Assembly: GCF_000378085.1 (NCBI RefSeq) | Contig: NZ_KB899210.1 | Location: 248,001 to 312,000 of the forward strand | Reading direction: 5' to 3' | Source of the DNA: Hoylesella loescheii DSM 19665 = JCM 12249 = ATCC 15930 | GTDB lineage: Bacteria > Bacteroidota > Bacteroidia > Bacteroidales > Bacteroidaceae | Length of the DNA stretch: 64,000 nt | The notes under the pieces: generated by a model | Told to the model about the DNA's origin: nothing | Databases searched by the model: none | What the model saw: only the letters and a program-made list of their open reading frames with translations | In this document: positions 35,041 to 44,447 of the stretch, piece by piece | How positions within the stretch are numbered: the first letter of the stretch is position 1 | How the letters are laid out: each line of letters starts with the position of its first letter | Program-made: the position numbers and the translations under genes

Positions 35041-36318
35041 ATGAAGACAGGAAAAGTTGACGTTCTTCTGGGATTACAGTGGGGCGACGAAGGCAAAGGT
35101 AAGGTTGTGGACGTGTTAACGCCACAGTATGATGTCGTTGCACGCTTTCAAGGTGGTCCCAACGCTGGTCATACATTAGAGTTCAATGGCCAAAAGTTCG
35201 TCTTGCGGAGTATTCCTTCTGGCATATTCCAAGGCGGAAAGACCAATATTATCGGTAATGGCGTGGTGCTTGCTCCCGACTTGTTTATGGCTGAAGCAAA
35301 GGATTTGGAGAAAAGTGGGCACGATTTGAAGAAATGTCTGCACATCTCTAAGCGTGCGCACCTTATCATGCCGACCCACCGGGTGTTAGATGCTGCCTAC
35401 GAAGCATTGAAAGGCGACAAGAAAGTTGGCACAACTGGTAAGGGAATAGGACCAACCTATACCGACAAAATCTCACGTTCGGGACTGCGTGTAGGTGATA
35501 TCTTCGATGGATTCGAGGAAAAATACGCCCAGCATAAAGAGCGACACCTCAATATCTTGCGAAGTATGAATTATACGGACTTCGACATTTCTGAAGCCGA
35601 AAAAAACTGGATGGAGGGCATTGAATATATGCGCCAGTTCAATATCGTTGACAGCGAGTTCGAACTTAACAGCCTTTTAAACGAAGGGAAAGCCATTCTA
35701 TGCGAAGGTGCACAAGGAACGATGCTTGACGTAGACTTTGGCAGCTACCCATACGTAACCTCTTCGAACACTATTACTGCTGGTGCATGTGCCGGTTTAG
35801 GCATTGGACCTAATAAAATAGGTGATGTTTACGGTATCATGAAAGCTTATTGCACCCGAGTTGGGGCAGGTCCGTTCCCCACAGAACTATTCGATGAAAC
35901 GGGGAAAAAACTTCGCGATCTAGGTCATGAGTATGGTGCGGTAACTGGTAGGGAACGCAGATGTGGATGGATTGACTTGGTTGCGTTGCGCTATTCCATT
36001 ATGATTAATGGCGTAACCCAACTCATCATGATGAAAAGTGACGTGCTAGATACGTTCGAAACCATTAAGGCGTGTGTGGCTTACGAAAAGGATGGTCAAC
36101 GAATAGACCATTTCCCATTCGATATTGAGCATGGAATTACACCTGTTTACGAAGAACTGAAAGGTTGGAAAACCGATATGACGAAGTTCACCAGCGAGGA
36201 ACAATTCCCCGAAGCTTTCAAGAATTACATTGATTTCTTGGAAAAACAGCTGCAAACACCCATCAAAATTATCTCTATCGGACCTGATAGAAGTCAAACA
36301 ATTGTTAGGAAGAAGTAA
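35041..36318 (+). CDS. purA: Adenylosuccinate synthetase
   Basis: A 425-residue homodimeric enzyme that joins IMP and aspartate with GTP, the first committed step from IMP to AMP. Motifs are present in order: [15 protein letters not shown] (P-loop-like, catalytic Asp and Lys), [10 protein letters not shown] (catalytic His), [32 protein letters not shown] and [15 protein letters not shown]. The stop TAA shares its last base with the hisS ATG, so the two are translationally coupled. Confidence 0.98.
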   Translation: MKTGKVDVLLGLQWGDEGKGKVVDVLTPQYDVVARFQGGPNAGHTLEFNGQKFVLRSIPSGIFQGGKTNIIGNGVVLAPDLFMAEAKDLEKSGHDLKKCLHISKRAHLIMPTHRVLDAAYEALKGDKKVGTTGKGIGPTYTDKISRSGLRVGDIFDGFEEKYAQHKERHLNILRSMNYTDFDISEAEKNWMEGIEYMRQFNIVDSEFELNSLLNEGKAILCEGAQGTMLDVDFGSYPYVTSSNTITAGACAGLGIGPNKIGDVYGIMKAYCTRVGAGPFPTELFDETGKKLRDLGHEYGAVTGRERRCGWIDLVALRYSIMINGVTQLIMMKSDVLDTFETIKACVAYEKDGQRIDHFPFDIEHGITPVYEELKGWKTDMTKFTSEEQFPEAFKNYIDFLEKQLQTPIKIISIGPDRSQTIVRKK

Positions 36319-37688
36319 TGAATAAACCATCCATACCCAAGGGAACAAGGGACTTTTCACCGGCCGAAATGGCCAAAAGAAACTATATTTTCGACACCAT
36401 CAAGGATGTTTACGCACTTTATGGCTATCAACAAATAGAGACGCCCTCCATGGAAACGTTGCAAACGCTCATGGGGAAGTATGGTGAAGAAGGGGATAAA
36501 CTGTTGTTTAAAATTCTTAATTCAGGCGATTTCATCGGTAAATTGCCTGCCAACGAGTTTGTAAGCGATAACGTACTGAAACTGGCAGCCAATATTTGCG
36601 AGAAGGGATTACGCTATGATCTCACCGTTCCCTTTGCTCGCTATGTGGTGATGCATCGCGACGAGTTGCAAATGCCATTTAAACGTTATCAAATTCAACC
36701 AGTTTGGCGAGCCGACCGTCCACAAAAGGGTAGGTATAGGGAGTTTTATCAATGCGATGCCGACGTTGTTGGGTCCGACTCTTTGCTTAACGAAGTGGAA
36801 CTGGTGCAAATTATCGACACCGTGTTTACCAAGTTTGGCATCAATGTGCAGATAAAGCTTAACAATCGAAAGATACTTGCAGGCATAGCAGAATATATCG
36901 GACAACCCGATAAAATCGTCGATATCACCGTGGCAATCGACAAGCTAGACAAAATTGGCGTTGAAGCGGTGAATGCTGAAATGCTGGCCAATGGGATTAC
37001 TCAAGACGCTGTAGACAAGCTGCAACCGATACTTACCATGTCGGGAACTAATGTCGAGAAACTCGAAACCATAGCTCAAACCATCGGCACGTCTGAAATT
37101 GGCCTGAAAGGAGTAGAGGAGACGCGTTTTATATTGGAGAAGATTGAAGCCGTTGGACTGAAAAATGAACTGCAACTTGACCTAACCTTGGCGCGTGGAT
37201 TGAACTATTATACAGGAGCGATCTTTGAAGTGAAGGCTAAAGACGTGGCTATTGGTAGTATAACAGGTGGTGGACGTTACGATAACCTTACAGGTATCTT
37301 TGGTATGCCCGGCCTTAGTGGTGTGGGTATCAGCTTTGGCGCCGATCGGATTTATGATGTGCTGAATACGCTAGACCTATATCCACAGAATGCTATACAA
37401 GCTACCCAAGTGCTGTTTATTAACTTTGGTGAGGCTGAAGCCGATTATTGTTTACCGATAGTAGGCCAAATTCGTGCTGCGGGCATCTCGGTAGAGCTTT
37501 ATCCTGATTGTGCGAAGATGAAAAAACAGATGGCATACGCCAATGCTAAGGGGATTCCTTTTGTGGTTTTAGCTGGCGAAAGCGAGATAAATCAAGGTAA
37601 GGTTACGCTGAAAAATATGCTTACTGGTGACCAGCAACTGGTTTCGGCAGAAGAACTTATCGCCATCATCACATCAAAGAACACTTAA
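36318..37688 (+). CDS. hisS: Histidine--tRNA ligase
   Basis: A 456-residue class II synthetase. Motif 1 lies near RGTRDF (KGTRDFSP); motif 2 is [23 protein letters not shown]; the histidine-specific [15 protein letters not shown] and motif 3 in [20 protein letters not shown] follow. The C-terminal anticodon domain contains [22 protein letters not shown]. It charges tRNA-His. It overlaps purA by one base and precedes the second Fur-family gene by 12 bases. Confidence 0.97.
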   Translation: MNKPSIPKGTRDFSPAEMAKRNYIFDTIKDVYALYGYQQIETPSMETLQTLMGKYGEEGDKLLFKILNSGDFIGKLPANEFVSDNVLKLAANICEKGLRYDLTVPFARYVVMHRDELQMPFKRYQIQPVWRADRPQKGRYREFYQCDADVVGSDSLLNEVELVQIIDTVFTKFGINVQIKLNNRKILAGIAEYIGQPDKIVDITVAIDKLDKIGVEAVNAEMLANGITQDAVDKLQPILTMSGTNVEKLETIAQTIGTSEIGLKGVEETRFILEKIEAVGLKNELQLDLTLARGLNYYTGAIFEVKAKDVAIGSITGGGRYDNLTGIFGMPGLSGVGISFGADRIYDVLNTLDLYPQNAIQATQVLFINFGEAEADYCLPIVGQIRAAGISVELYPDCAKMKKQMAYANAKGIPFVVLAGESEINQGKVTLKNMLTGDQQLVSAEELIAIITSKNT

Positions 37689-37700
37689 AATCATCAGGAT

Positions 37701-38135
37701 ATGGAGATGGACGTTTATCATAATTTGCTCAAAAACGGAATAAGGCCGTCTACACAACGGCTCGCCATCATGAATTATTTGCTTACACATCCAACACATC
37801 CCACAGTAGACGAGGTGTATCAAGGATTGTGCAATGAAATAAAGACATTGAGCCGAACCACTGTTTACAATACGTTAAGGATGTTTGCCGAGAAAAATTT
37901 AGCGCAAATGATAACCATCAACGAGCATCATGTGTGCTATGATGGTTGTACACGTCCGCACAAACATTTTTATTGTAATAGATGTGGCCATGTTTTCGAC
38001 ATCTTCGACGAAACGTCCGTAAACCAATCTGTGTCTATGAACATTGATGGGCACCAAGTTCTGGAAACGCAAGTTTACTATCGGGGCTTCTGCAAAAACT
38101 GTTTGAATAGTAACATTAAACAGGGTAACAACTAA
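37701..38135 (+). CDS. Fur-family transcriptional repressor 2
   Basis: 144 residues. A winged HTH (IRPSTQRLAIMNYLLTHPTH, then TLSRTTVYNTLRMFAEKN) and a metal-binding C-terminal half with HKHFYCNRCGHVFDI and FCKNC, giving the two CxxC structural zinc pairs. The pattern TRPHKHFYC is close to PerR/Fur. It is not a duplicate of the other Fur gene 3 kb upstream; the two differ widely. A peroxide-sensing role (PerR) for one and iron for the other is plausible but not proven. Confidence 0.92.
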   Translation: MEMDVYHNLLKNGIRPSTQRLAIMNYLLTHPTHPTVDEVYQGLCNEIKTLSRTTVYNTLRMFAEKNLAQMITINEHHVCYDGCTRPHKHFYCNRCGHVFDIFDETSVNQSVSMNIDGHQVLETQVYYRGFCKNCLNSNIKQGNN

Positions 38136-38153
38136 AACTAGCACAACGTTTAT

Positions 38154-38242
38154 CGTAATTTGGCATAATTTTCATAATCGCATTTTGGTTGTAGGCAACC
38201 GCCTATTAACCAATCGATTATAAAACCATAATGCCAATTATG
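38154..38242 (+). other. Large imperfect inverted repeat between fur2 and rpsA
   Basis: Arms at about 38154-38180 and 38215-38242 pair through GGCATAAT-like and ATAATCG blocks. A small hairpin (GGTTG-TAGG-CAACC) sits at the centre. It lies downstream of fur2 and upstream of the rpsA promoter, with no T-run after it. Possible 3' structure of the fur2 message or a protein-binding dyad. Confidence 0.5.
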
Positions 38243-38339
38243 ATAAATAACGTACGTATACAACTCCCCTAAGTGTTAAAAGTGTGCTAAAATACAAATG
38301 AATTATACCTTTGGTGTACGCTAATTGCTTGTATTTTAG

Positions 38340-38347
38340 TATCTTTG
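38340..38347 (+). promoter_or_regulatory. rpsA -7 promoter box
   Basis: TATCTTTG lies 58 bases before the rpsA ATG. A second TACCTTTG at 38306-38313 could be an alternative promoter. The -33 elements are poor, so strength may come from other features. Confidence 0.5.
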
Positions 38348-38404
38348 CAGCGTTTTTCAAACAACATAAAGTCTAACTTTATTAATTTACTTTATTTATT
38401 ATTT

Positions 38405-40180
38405 ATGTCTAATTTAAAAAATGTACAGCCGCTGAGCGATTTCAACTGGCAAGAATTTGAGAACGGCAGCCCTGTAGAAGTAAGCAAGGATGCTCTTGAA
38501 AAGGCTTACGATGAAACCCTTAACAAGGTTTCTGAGCATCAAGTTGTTGATGGTTCTGTTATCTCCATCGACAAGAAGGAAGTTATTGTTAACATCGGTT
38601 ACAAGAGCGACGGTGTTATTCCTGCTTCCGAATTCAGATACAATCCCGACCTAAAGGTTGGCGACACTGTTGAAGTTTACATCGAAAATCAGGAAGACAA
38701 AAAAGGTCAACTGATTCTTTCGCACAAGAAGGCACGTCTTAGCAAGAGCTGGGAACGTGTTAACGCCGCTCTTGAAAACGAAGAAGTTATTCAAGGTTAC
38801 ATTAAGTGTCGCACCAAAGGTGGCATGATTGTAGACGTCTTCGGCATCGAAGCCTTCCTTCCTGGAAGCCAAATCGACGTACATCCTATCAGAGACTACG
38901 ACGTATTTGTTGGCAAAACCATGGAATTCAAGGTGGTTAAGATCAATCAAGAGTTCCGCAATGTGGTTGTATCGCACAAGGCTCTTATCGAAGAAGAACT
39001 TGAAGCACAGAAGAAAGAAATCATTTCCAAGCTCGAAAAAGGTCAAATCCTCGAGGGTACGGTTAAGAACATCACCACCTATGGTGTATTCGTTGACCTC
39101 GGTGGTGTTGACGGACTTATCCACATTACCGACCTTTCTTGGGGCCGCGTAAGCGATCCGCACGAAGTGGTTAGCTTGGATCAGAAGATAAATGTGGTTA
39201 TTCTCGACTTCGACGACGAGAAACGCCGCATTGCATTGGGTCTCAAGCAGCTTACTCCTCATCCATGGGATGCGCTCGACCAAAGCCTCAATGTGGGCGA
39301 CCACGTTAAGGGTAAGGTTGTCGTTATCGCAGATTATGGAGCATTCGTTGAGATTGCACCGGGTGTAGAAGGCCTGATCCACGTTTCTGAAATGTCGTGG
39401 AGCCAACACCTAAGAAGTGCTCAAGACTTCATGCACGTTGGTGACGAGGTTGAGGCAGTTATCCTTACACTCGACAGAGACGAACGTAAGATGTCGCTTG
39501 GCATCAAGCAGTTGAAGGACGACCCATGGGAAACCATCGAGGTTAAATATCCTGTTGGCAGCAAGCACACCTCTAAGGTTAGAAACTTCACTAACTTCGG
39601 TATTTTCGTTGAGCTAGAAGAAGGTGTAGACGGACTTATCCACATCAGCGACCTTTCTTGGACTAAGAAGGTGAAACACCCCTCTGAATTCACTCAAGTT
39701 GGTGCTGAAATCGAGGTTGTTGTACTCGAAATAGACAAAGAGAACAGACGTTTGAGCTTGGGTCATAAGCAACTCGAAGAGAATCCTTGGGATACTTACG
39801 AAACGCTTTACACTCCCGGAAGTGTTCATCGTGGAAAGATTTCCGAGATGATGGATAAGGGTGCAGTTATCACTCTTAACGAAGGTGGCGAAGGTTTTGC
39901 TACTCCCAAGCACCTTGTGAAGGAAGATGGCACACAAGCTCAACAAGGAGAAGAACTCGACTTCAAGGTTATCGAGTTTGTGAAGGATACCAAACGTATC
40001 ATTCTGTCGCACAGCCGCACCTTCGAAGAAGGCAAGGACGACGTGAAGCCCGCAAGGAAGCAACACGCAGCTAAGAAGTCCGACGCTTCTGTTCAAATCA
40101 ACAATGTTGCAGCAGGTACCACCCTTGGCGACATCGATGTTTTGGCAGACTTGAAGGCTAAGCTTGAAAAAGGAAAATAA
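38405..40180 (+). CDS. rpsA: 30S ribosomal protein S1
   Basis: 591 residues with six S1 (OB-fold) RNA-binding domains in tandem. Domains 3-5 are most alike, each with the pattern GVFVDLGGVDGLIHITDLSW, GAFVEIAPGVEGLIHVSEMSW or GIFVELEEGVDGLIHISDLSW; the sixth is weaker. S1 bridges mRNA to the 30S subunit. In Bacteroidota, which seldom use Shine-Dalgarno pairing, it may matter especially for initiation. ATG at 38405 (MSNLKNVQPLSDFNWQEF) is chosen; the longer frame begins with a TTG inside the promoter region. The tail is basic (ARKQHAAKKSD). Confidence 0.97.
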   Translation: MSNLKNVQPLSDFNWQEFENGSPVEVSKDALEKAYDETLNKVSEHQVVDGSVISIDKKEVIVNIGYKSDGVIPASEFRYNPDLKVGDTVEVYIENQEDKKGQLILSHKKARLSKSWERVNAALENEEVIQGYIKCRTKGGMIVDVFGIEAFLPGSQIDVHPIRDYDVFVGKTMEFKVVKINQEFRNVVVSHKALIEEELEAQKKEIISKLEKGQILEGTVKNITTYGVFVDLGGVDGLIHITDLSWGRVSDPHEVVSLDQKINVVILDFDDEKRRIALGLKQLTPHPWDALDQSLNVGDHVKGKVVVIADYGAFVEIAPGVEGLIHVSEMSWSQHLRSAQDFMHVGDEVEAVILTLDRDERKMSLGIKQLKDDPWETIEVKYPVGSKHTSKVRNFTNFGIFVELEEGVDGLIHISDLSWTKKVKHPSEFTQVGAEIEVVVLEIDKENRRLSLGHKQLEENPWDTYETLYTPGSVHRGKISEMMDKGAVITLNEGGEGFATPKHLVKEDGTQAQQGEELDFKVIEFVKDTKRIILSHSRTFEEGKDDVKPARKQHAAKKSDASVQINNVAAGTTLGDIDVLADLKAKLEKGK

Positions 40181-40219
40181 AACTTTTGCCCTTCGGGGCT
40201 AATTCCTTCTATAAATAAG

Positions 40220-40260
40220 ATGCGCACCTTGGAAATTACTCAAGCGTGCGCATTTTTTGT
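40220..40260 (+). terminator. rpsA terminator
   Basis: ATGCGCAC (40220-40227) pairs with GTGCGCAT (40246-40253), followed by TTTTTTG. It is an intrinsic terminator about 40 bases after the stop. Confidence 0.82.
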
Positions 40261-40583
40261 ATCCCCACTGCAAGATATTTGCAAGCTAGGTGATAAGCCA
40301 TTACATGCCGTTTTCAAAGATATAAGACACAGTTTTCACATCTCCCATTCTGCTCCATGTTGTGTGTAATGCTGTTACAGATAACATAGGACAAGGTTAT
40401 AGATGGCCAGGAACAATATTACACATAAGAGGTAACACGAGTACCACTTATGTGTAGCACATCCCCTACTCGTTTTAGATATAATGAAAGAGTTGAAAAA
40501 GTTATTTCAAAGTTTACTAAACGTTGTCATAAATCAATTTTGGCGCTTACCACTTTACCACTAAAACGCCCCAAGAAATACGA

Positions 40584-40973
40584 GAGTTCGGGATAAAACA
40601 CTCTCGTTATGCCTTGTGGTGCGTAGCACTAGTTGGCGAGAAAGCTATTTCTTTACCTGTCCAATCTTGTTTAGGGGGCATGGTTTCTTGCCTCGAACTC
40701 GCCAATCAACCCTTGCGTCGTTCGCATTTTCATAGTTCCGAGAATGCGCTTTCTATGCCCTCATTATGTATTATTAGATTAATCGCCACGTTAAATGTAT
40801 TTTGGACGGCTGTTCCATGTTATCTGGAATGCTGTTCCAGTTGAATTGGAACCCTGTTCCAACTTAGCTGGAACAGGAGTCCAACTTAGCTGTAACAAGG
40901 CTGGAGCTGAAAAAGCTCACTCCAAGCACTTATGGGGTGAGGAGTGAAAGATGGTGTTTGGAGGTAGGAAGGG
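40584..40973 (+). repeat. ~390-base intergenic repeat, copy 2
   Basis: Collinear with 15831-16222, including GAGTTCGGGATAAAACAC at the left end, GCACTAGTTGGCGAGA, CTCGAACTCGCCAATCAACC, the period-22 array, and TAGGAAGGG at the right end. It lies between the convergent rpsA and tcdA genes. A 76-residue open frame passes through the left part but is not preserved in the other copy. The remainder of 40261-41129 has no credible gene. Confidence 0.85.
40803..40919 (+). repeat. Period-22 dyad array, copy 4
   Basis: Five units start at 40803, 40825, 40847, 40869 and 40891, all exactly 22 apart. They are in the same register and order as copy 2, and end in GAGCT-GAAAA-AGCTC (40904-40918). Confidence 0.9.
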
Positions 40974-41054
40974 TAATAAAGTGCGATGAATAAAATGTAC
41001 TAGCGTCCTCAAATCTCCTTGCTCTTTTTCTAACCAGACAGGTCTTCACAATAT

Positions 41055-41080
41055 TATATACGCGTGCGTACGCGCGCGCG
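41055..41080 (+). other. 26-base alternating purine-pyrimidine tract
   Basis: An unbroken run of TA, CG and TG steps (TATATACGCGTGCGTA, then ten bases of alternating CG). Such tracts favour left-handed Z-DNA under negative supercoiling. It lies between the repeat and the tcdA stop, at the convergence of two genes where supercoiling meets. Confidence 0.75.
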
Positions 41081-41129
41081 AAGCAAATCTTTAGCTTTTA
41101 AGAAGAGAATGGACATGTTAGACTTAGTG

Positions 41130-41918
41130 TTAATTTGAAGAGTAAATTTCCCATCCTATCAAGTCCTTAACAACCTCTCCTCCAACAACGATACCCGCTG
41201 CAGCAGGTACGAAAGCGTTACTTGCTGGCACACTGTTCTTTCCTTTGGGTTTATGTGCAGCTTCATTAGTCGTTTCGTCAATATCATTGGTTGGACAGTC
41301 TGTTTGTTGCAAGTCGGCCATACCCATAGGTTTAAGTGGCTTCTCTTCGCTAAACACCACTTTAACGCCAGTAATGTCCAGTGCTCTCAGCTTCTTTCGT
41401 ATCACTTTAGCTAAAGGGTCCATAGTTGTTTTCGATAGGTCGGCCACCCTAAAAGCCGTTGCGTCCATCTTGTTTGCAGCGCCCATGCTTGATATAAAAG
41501 GCACATCAAGCTGTTTGCAACGCCTTATCAACTCAATCTTTGCCGTGATGGTGTCGATGCAATCTACCACGTAATCGTATTGCTTTAAGTCTACTTTGTC
41601 AGCATTCTCAGGTAAATAAAACATCTTATATTTGCCTACTACGCATGCGGGATTGATATCGTTGATGCGTTTTTCAATTACATCAACCTTTGCTTGTTCA
41701 AGCGTAGAGTGCAAAGCAATCACTTGTCTGTTCAGGTTGGTTATATTAACGGTGTCTGCATCAAATACATCGATGTTGCCAACACCACTCCTCGCCAGCA
41801 CTTCTACGGCATATCCCCCTACTCCACCAACGCCAAATACAGCCACTTTACAGCCTTTCAGTCGTTCTACGGCATCTTGGCCAATAAGCATTTGGGTTCT
41901 GCTAAATTGATTTTCCAT
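41130..41918 (-). CDS. tcdA: tRNA threonylcarbamoyladenosine dehydratase
   Basis: 262 residues of the ThiF/E1-like fold. The ATP motif GVGGVGGYAVEVLARSG is at 29-45; the adenylation motif follows as DADTVNITNLNRQ, and YVVDCIDTITAK is present. TcdA cyclises t6A37 to ct6A in ANN-decoding tRNAs. It has the length of E. coli TcdA (268). A TAACTTTG box at 41998-42005 (minus strand) is a candidate -7 element. It converges with rpsA. Confidence 0.93.
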   Translation of the reverse strand: MENQFSRTQMLIGQDAVERLKGCKVAVFGVGGVGGYAVEVLARSGVGNIDVFDADTVNITNLNRQVIALHSTLEQAKVDVIEKRINDINPACVVGKYKMFYLPENADKVDLKQYDYVVDCIDTITAKIELIRRCKQLDVPFISSMGAANKMDATAFRVADLSKTTMDPLAKVIRKKLRALDITGVKVVFSEEKPLKPMGMADLQQTDCPTNDIDETTNEAAHKPKGKNSVPASNAFVPAAAGIVVGGEVVKDLIGWEIYSSN

Positions 41919-42164
41919 ATTGTCTTGTCTGTATTTATTCCTTACTGCATACTCTAAAAATAATGTTTCGCCAGCAGTGAACGCGGCTAAGGTACGGCAA
42001 AGTTACATAGAAAAACCATGCGAACAGACAACTAGGCGTACCTTTTTTAAAGCAATAGAGTCTGTGGTGAATCCTTATAGTGCATTAAAGGAATGTTATC
42101 ATGGTTACGGCGATAAACAATCTTTGTTTGAAACATGTACAAGCCCAAGAAATAAACTTCCTAT

Positions 42165-42197
42165 TTTGTCATAAGACAAACAAAATTTGTAACTTTG
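42165..42197 (+). promoter_or_regulatory. Promoter of the uptake operon
   Basis: TTTG (42165-42168), 21 bases, TAACTTTG (42190-42197). The predicted transcript start is about 7 bases later, only a few bases before the ATG at 42206, so the mRNA may be almost leaderless. No cobalamin riboswitch motif was seen upstream. Confidence 0.7.
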
Positions 42198-42205
42198 TGG
42201 GATAT

Positions 42206-43333
42206 ATGAAGAAGGTTTTGTTTTTGTTGTTTGTCGTTTCAATTATTGTTTCTTGTGGTGGCAAACAGACCAATGGACAGAGGAGCGAGGGCGACACGCT
42301 CCGCTTTAAGTATGCCCAAAATATCGTGGTTGTAAGACAACAGGATGCTACTATTGTAGAATTGAAGAACCCATGGAAAGAAGGTGCGCTACTGCATCGC
42401 TACATCTTATTAAGCGATAGCAATGTCTCGCCAGGCAAGGCGGTTGATGGCGTACCAACAACCGTTATCCGTAAGGGGAGACATAGGACCATTGTGTGTC
42501 CGTCGGCACATGCTACCTTACTTAAGATGTTGAATGTAGAGCAGCAAATAGTAGGTGTATGCGACTTGAAGTATATGGTTTCACCCCACATGCAACAGTT
42601 GGCTAAGATGAAAAAGATTGCCGACTGTGGCGAAAGTATGAACCCTGACATTGAAAAGATGATGGAAGCCCATGCCGATTTGGTGCTCGTTTCTCCTTTC
42701 GAGAATAGCGGTGGTTATGGAAAGCTAGACAAAACGGGTATCGCCATCATAGAATGTGCCGACTACATGGAAACTTCTCCCCTTGGCAGAGCAGAATGGA
42801 TGAAGTTTTATGGGCTCTTGTTTGGCTGTGAACAAACGGCTGATTCGCTGTTCATGGAGGTGGAAAAGAACTATATGGAACTGACGGAAACTGCGAAAAA
42901 AGAACATGAAAGACCTACAATACTGACCGAAAAACTTACGGGAACGGTATGGTACGTACCTGGTGGACAAAGCACGATGGGACGGATGATAGCCGATGCG
43001 GGAGCAACTTATCCCTTTTCAGACAATAAACAGAGTGGAAGTTTAGCCTTGCCACTAGAAAAAGTGCTGGAAGAAGCGCGTTCGGCAGACATCTGGTTGA
43101 TAAAGTACAACGCTCCTACCCCACTCACTTACTCGCAGATGCTAGGAGAGAATAAGGGATATGCCATGATAAAGGCTTTCAAAACACGTCATGTTTATGG
43201 ATGCAATGCGGCCATAAAACCTATTTTCGAGGAAACTCCGTTTCGCCCGGATTGGCTTTTGCAAGAGCTTGTTCGCATCGCTCACCCCTCAAAACAACCT
43301 TTTGTGGGACGTTATTTCGAACCATTAAATTGA
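42206..43333 (+). CDS. Substrate-binding lipoprotein of an iron/cobalamin-type ABC transporter
   Basis: 375 residues. ATG at 42206 opens a lipoprotein signal with lipobox VSC at about residue 16 (MKKVLFLLFVVSIIVSCGGK). The rest is a two-lobed class III binding protein of the BtuF/FepB type: RHRTIVCPSAHATLLKMLNV, then IVGVCDLKYMVSP and MNPDIEKMMEAHADLVLVSP. Likely ligands are iron-siderophore, heme or cobalamin; the sequence does not say which. It lies 7 bases upstream of the permease gene. Confidence 0.9.
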   Translation: MKKVLFLLFVVSIIVSCGGKQTNGQRSEGDTLRFKYAQNIVVVRQQDATIVELKNPWKEGALLHRYILLSDSNVSPGKAVDGVPTTVIRKGRHRTIVCPSAHATLLKMLNVEQQIVGVCDLKYMVSPHMQQLAKMKKIADCGESMNPDIEKMMEAHADLVLVSPFENSGGYGKLDKTGIAIIECADYMETSPLGRAEWMKFYGLLFGCEQTADSLFMEVEKNYMELTETAKKEHERPTILTEKLTGTVWYVPGGQSTMGRMIADAGATYPFSDNKQSGSLALPLEKVLEEARSADIWLIKYNAPTPLTYSQMLGENKGYAMIKAFKTRHVYGCNAAIKPIFEETPFRPDWLLQELVRIAHPSKQPFVGRYFEPLN

Positions 43334-43340
43334 TGATAAC

Positions 43341-44354
43341 ATGCGTTCCGTACCGCTAAAAATCTTTGTTTTGGTGCTTTTCATCCTGATTTTGTTCGGG
43401 TTGAATCTTTTGATTGGCTCCGTTAGCGTGCCTTTCAAGAGTGTGCTGGGCATTATTATGGGATATAAGTCGGAGAACGAGCTTTGGAATTATATTGTTA
43501 TCGAAAACCGATTGCCACAAGCGCTTACTGCATTATGTTGTGGTGGGGCTTTATCGGCTAGTGGTTTGATGCTTCAAACAGCCTTTCGTAACCCTCTTGC
43601 AGGACCAGGAATATTTGGCATAAACAGCGGAGCCGCTTTGGCTGTGGCCGTTGTGATGCTGTTCTTAGGTGGTAGTGTGTCGATAGAAACAGTGAATTTA
43701 AGCGGTTTCACCGCAATTTTGTTTGCTGCGTTTGTGGGTGCAATGGCCGTAACCTTTATCATTTTAGCTTTCTCAACTCGTGTTCGCAGCAACGTATCTT
43801 TACTTATTATCGGTATCATGATTGGCTATTTGGCTTCTTCGGTTATTTCGTTGCTCAACTTCTTTGCCACAGATCAGGGTGTAAAGTCGTATCTTATATG
43901 GGGTATGGGCAGCTTTGGCGGTGTTTCGTTAGGCAACATTCCCTTTTTCTGCGTTGTGGTATTGGTAGGCTTGCTTTGTTCCCTTATGTTGGTAAAACCA
44001 CTTAATGCCCTTACTTTAGGCGAACAATACGCCCAAAGTCTTGGTATAAACGTGGGCCGAACGCGTTTTGTGTTATTAGCTATCACGGGGTTGTTAACTG
44101 CCGTAACAACAGCTTTCTGTGGTCCGATTGCATTTATTGGTTTGGCTGTTCCGCATCTAGCCCGACTATTAACAGGTACAGAAGACCATAGTTTGTTATT
44201 ACCGGCAACAATTTTTCTAGGTTTTGGCGTAGCCTTGCTTTGTTCATTGCTGTGCTACTTGCCACCCAACGGTAGCATCATTCCCATTAATGCCATTACA
44301 CCATTAATTGGTGCACCCGTCATTGTGTACATTATGATTAAACGCAGGGGATGA
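43341..44354 (+). CDS. FecCD-family ABC transporter permease
   Basis: 337 residues, about ten transmembrane helices, of the BtuC/FecCD family. Blocks: IENRLPQALTALCCGGALSASGLMLQTAFRNPLAGPGIFGINSGA is the permease signature, given here as its parts RLPQALTALCCGG and NPLAGPGIFG, followed by CGPIAFIGLAVPHLARLL, which contacts the ATPase. It forms the inner-membrane channel for the ligand bound by the upstream lipoprotein. No ATPase gene follows; the next gene lies on the other strand. Confidence 0.93.
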   Translation: MRSVPLKIFVLVLFILILFGLNLLIGSVSVPFKSVLGIIMGYKSENELWNYIVIENRLPQALTALCCGGALSASGLMLQTAFRNPLAGPGIFGINSGAALAVAVVMLFLGGSVSIETVNLSGFTAILFAAFVGAMAVTFIILAFSTRVRSNVSLLIIGIMIGYLASSVISLLNFFATDQGVKSYLIWGMGSFGGVSLGNIPFFCVVVLVGLLCSLMLVKPLNALTLGEQYAQSLGINVGRTRFVLLAITGLLTAVTTAFCGPIAFIGLAVPHLARLLTGTEDHSLLLPATIFLGFGVALLCSLLCYLPPNGSIIPINAITPLIGAPVIVYIMIKRRG

Positions 44355-44447
44355 GTTAAAGGTGGAAGAATGGTAAGGCGAAAGGGTGAAAAGATAAAGA
44401 ATTGAAAAAGTGAAAAATGTCTTTGTCTGTTGAGAGCTAACAGGTAA

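Noticed and set aside
40614..40844. Open frame of 76 residues inside the ~390-base repeat
   Set aside because: The aligned copy at 15.8 kb carries stops in the corresponding stretch, so the frame is not preserved.
41919..42205. Cobalamin riboswitch upstream of the BtuF/FecCD-type genes
   Set aside because: No B12-box-like conserved sequence or multi-stem layout is visible, and the promoter lies almost at the start codon.
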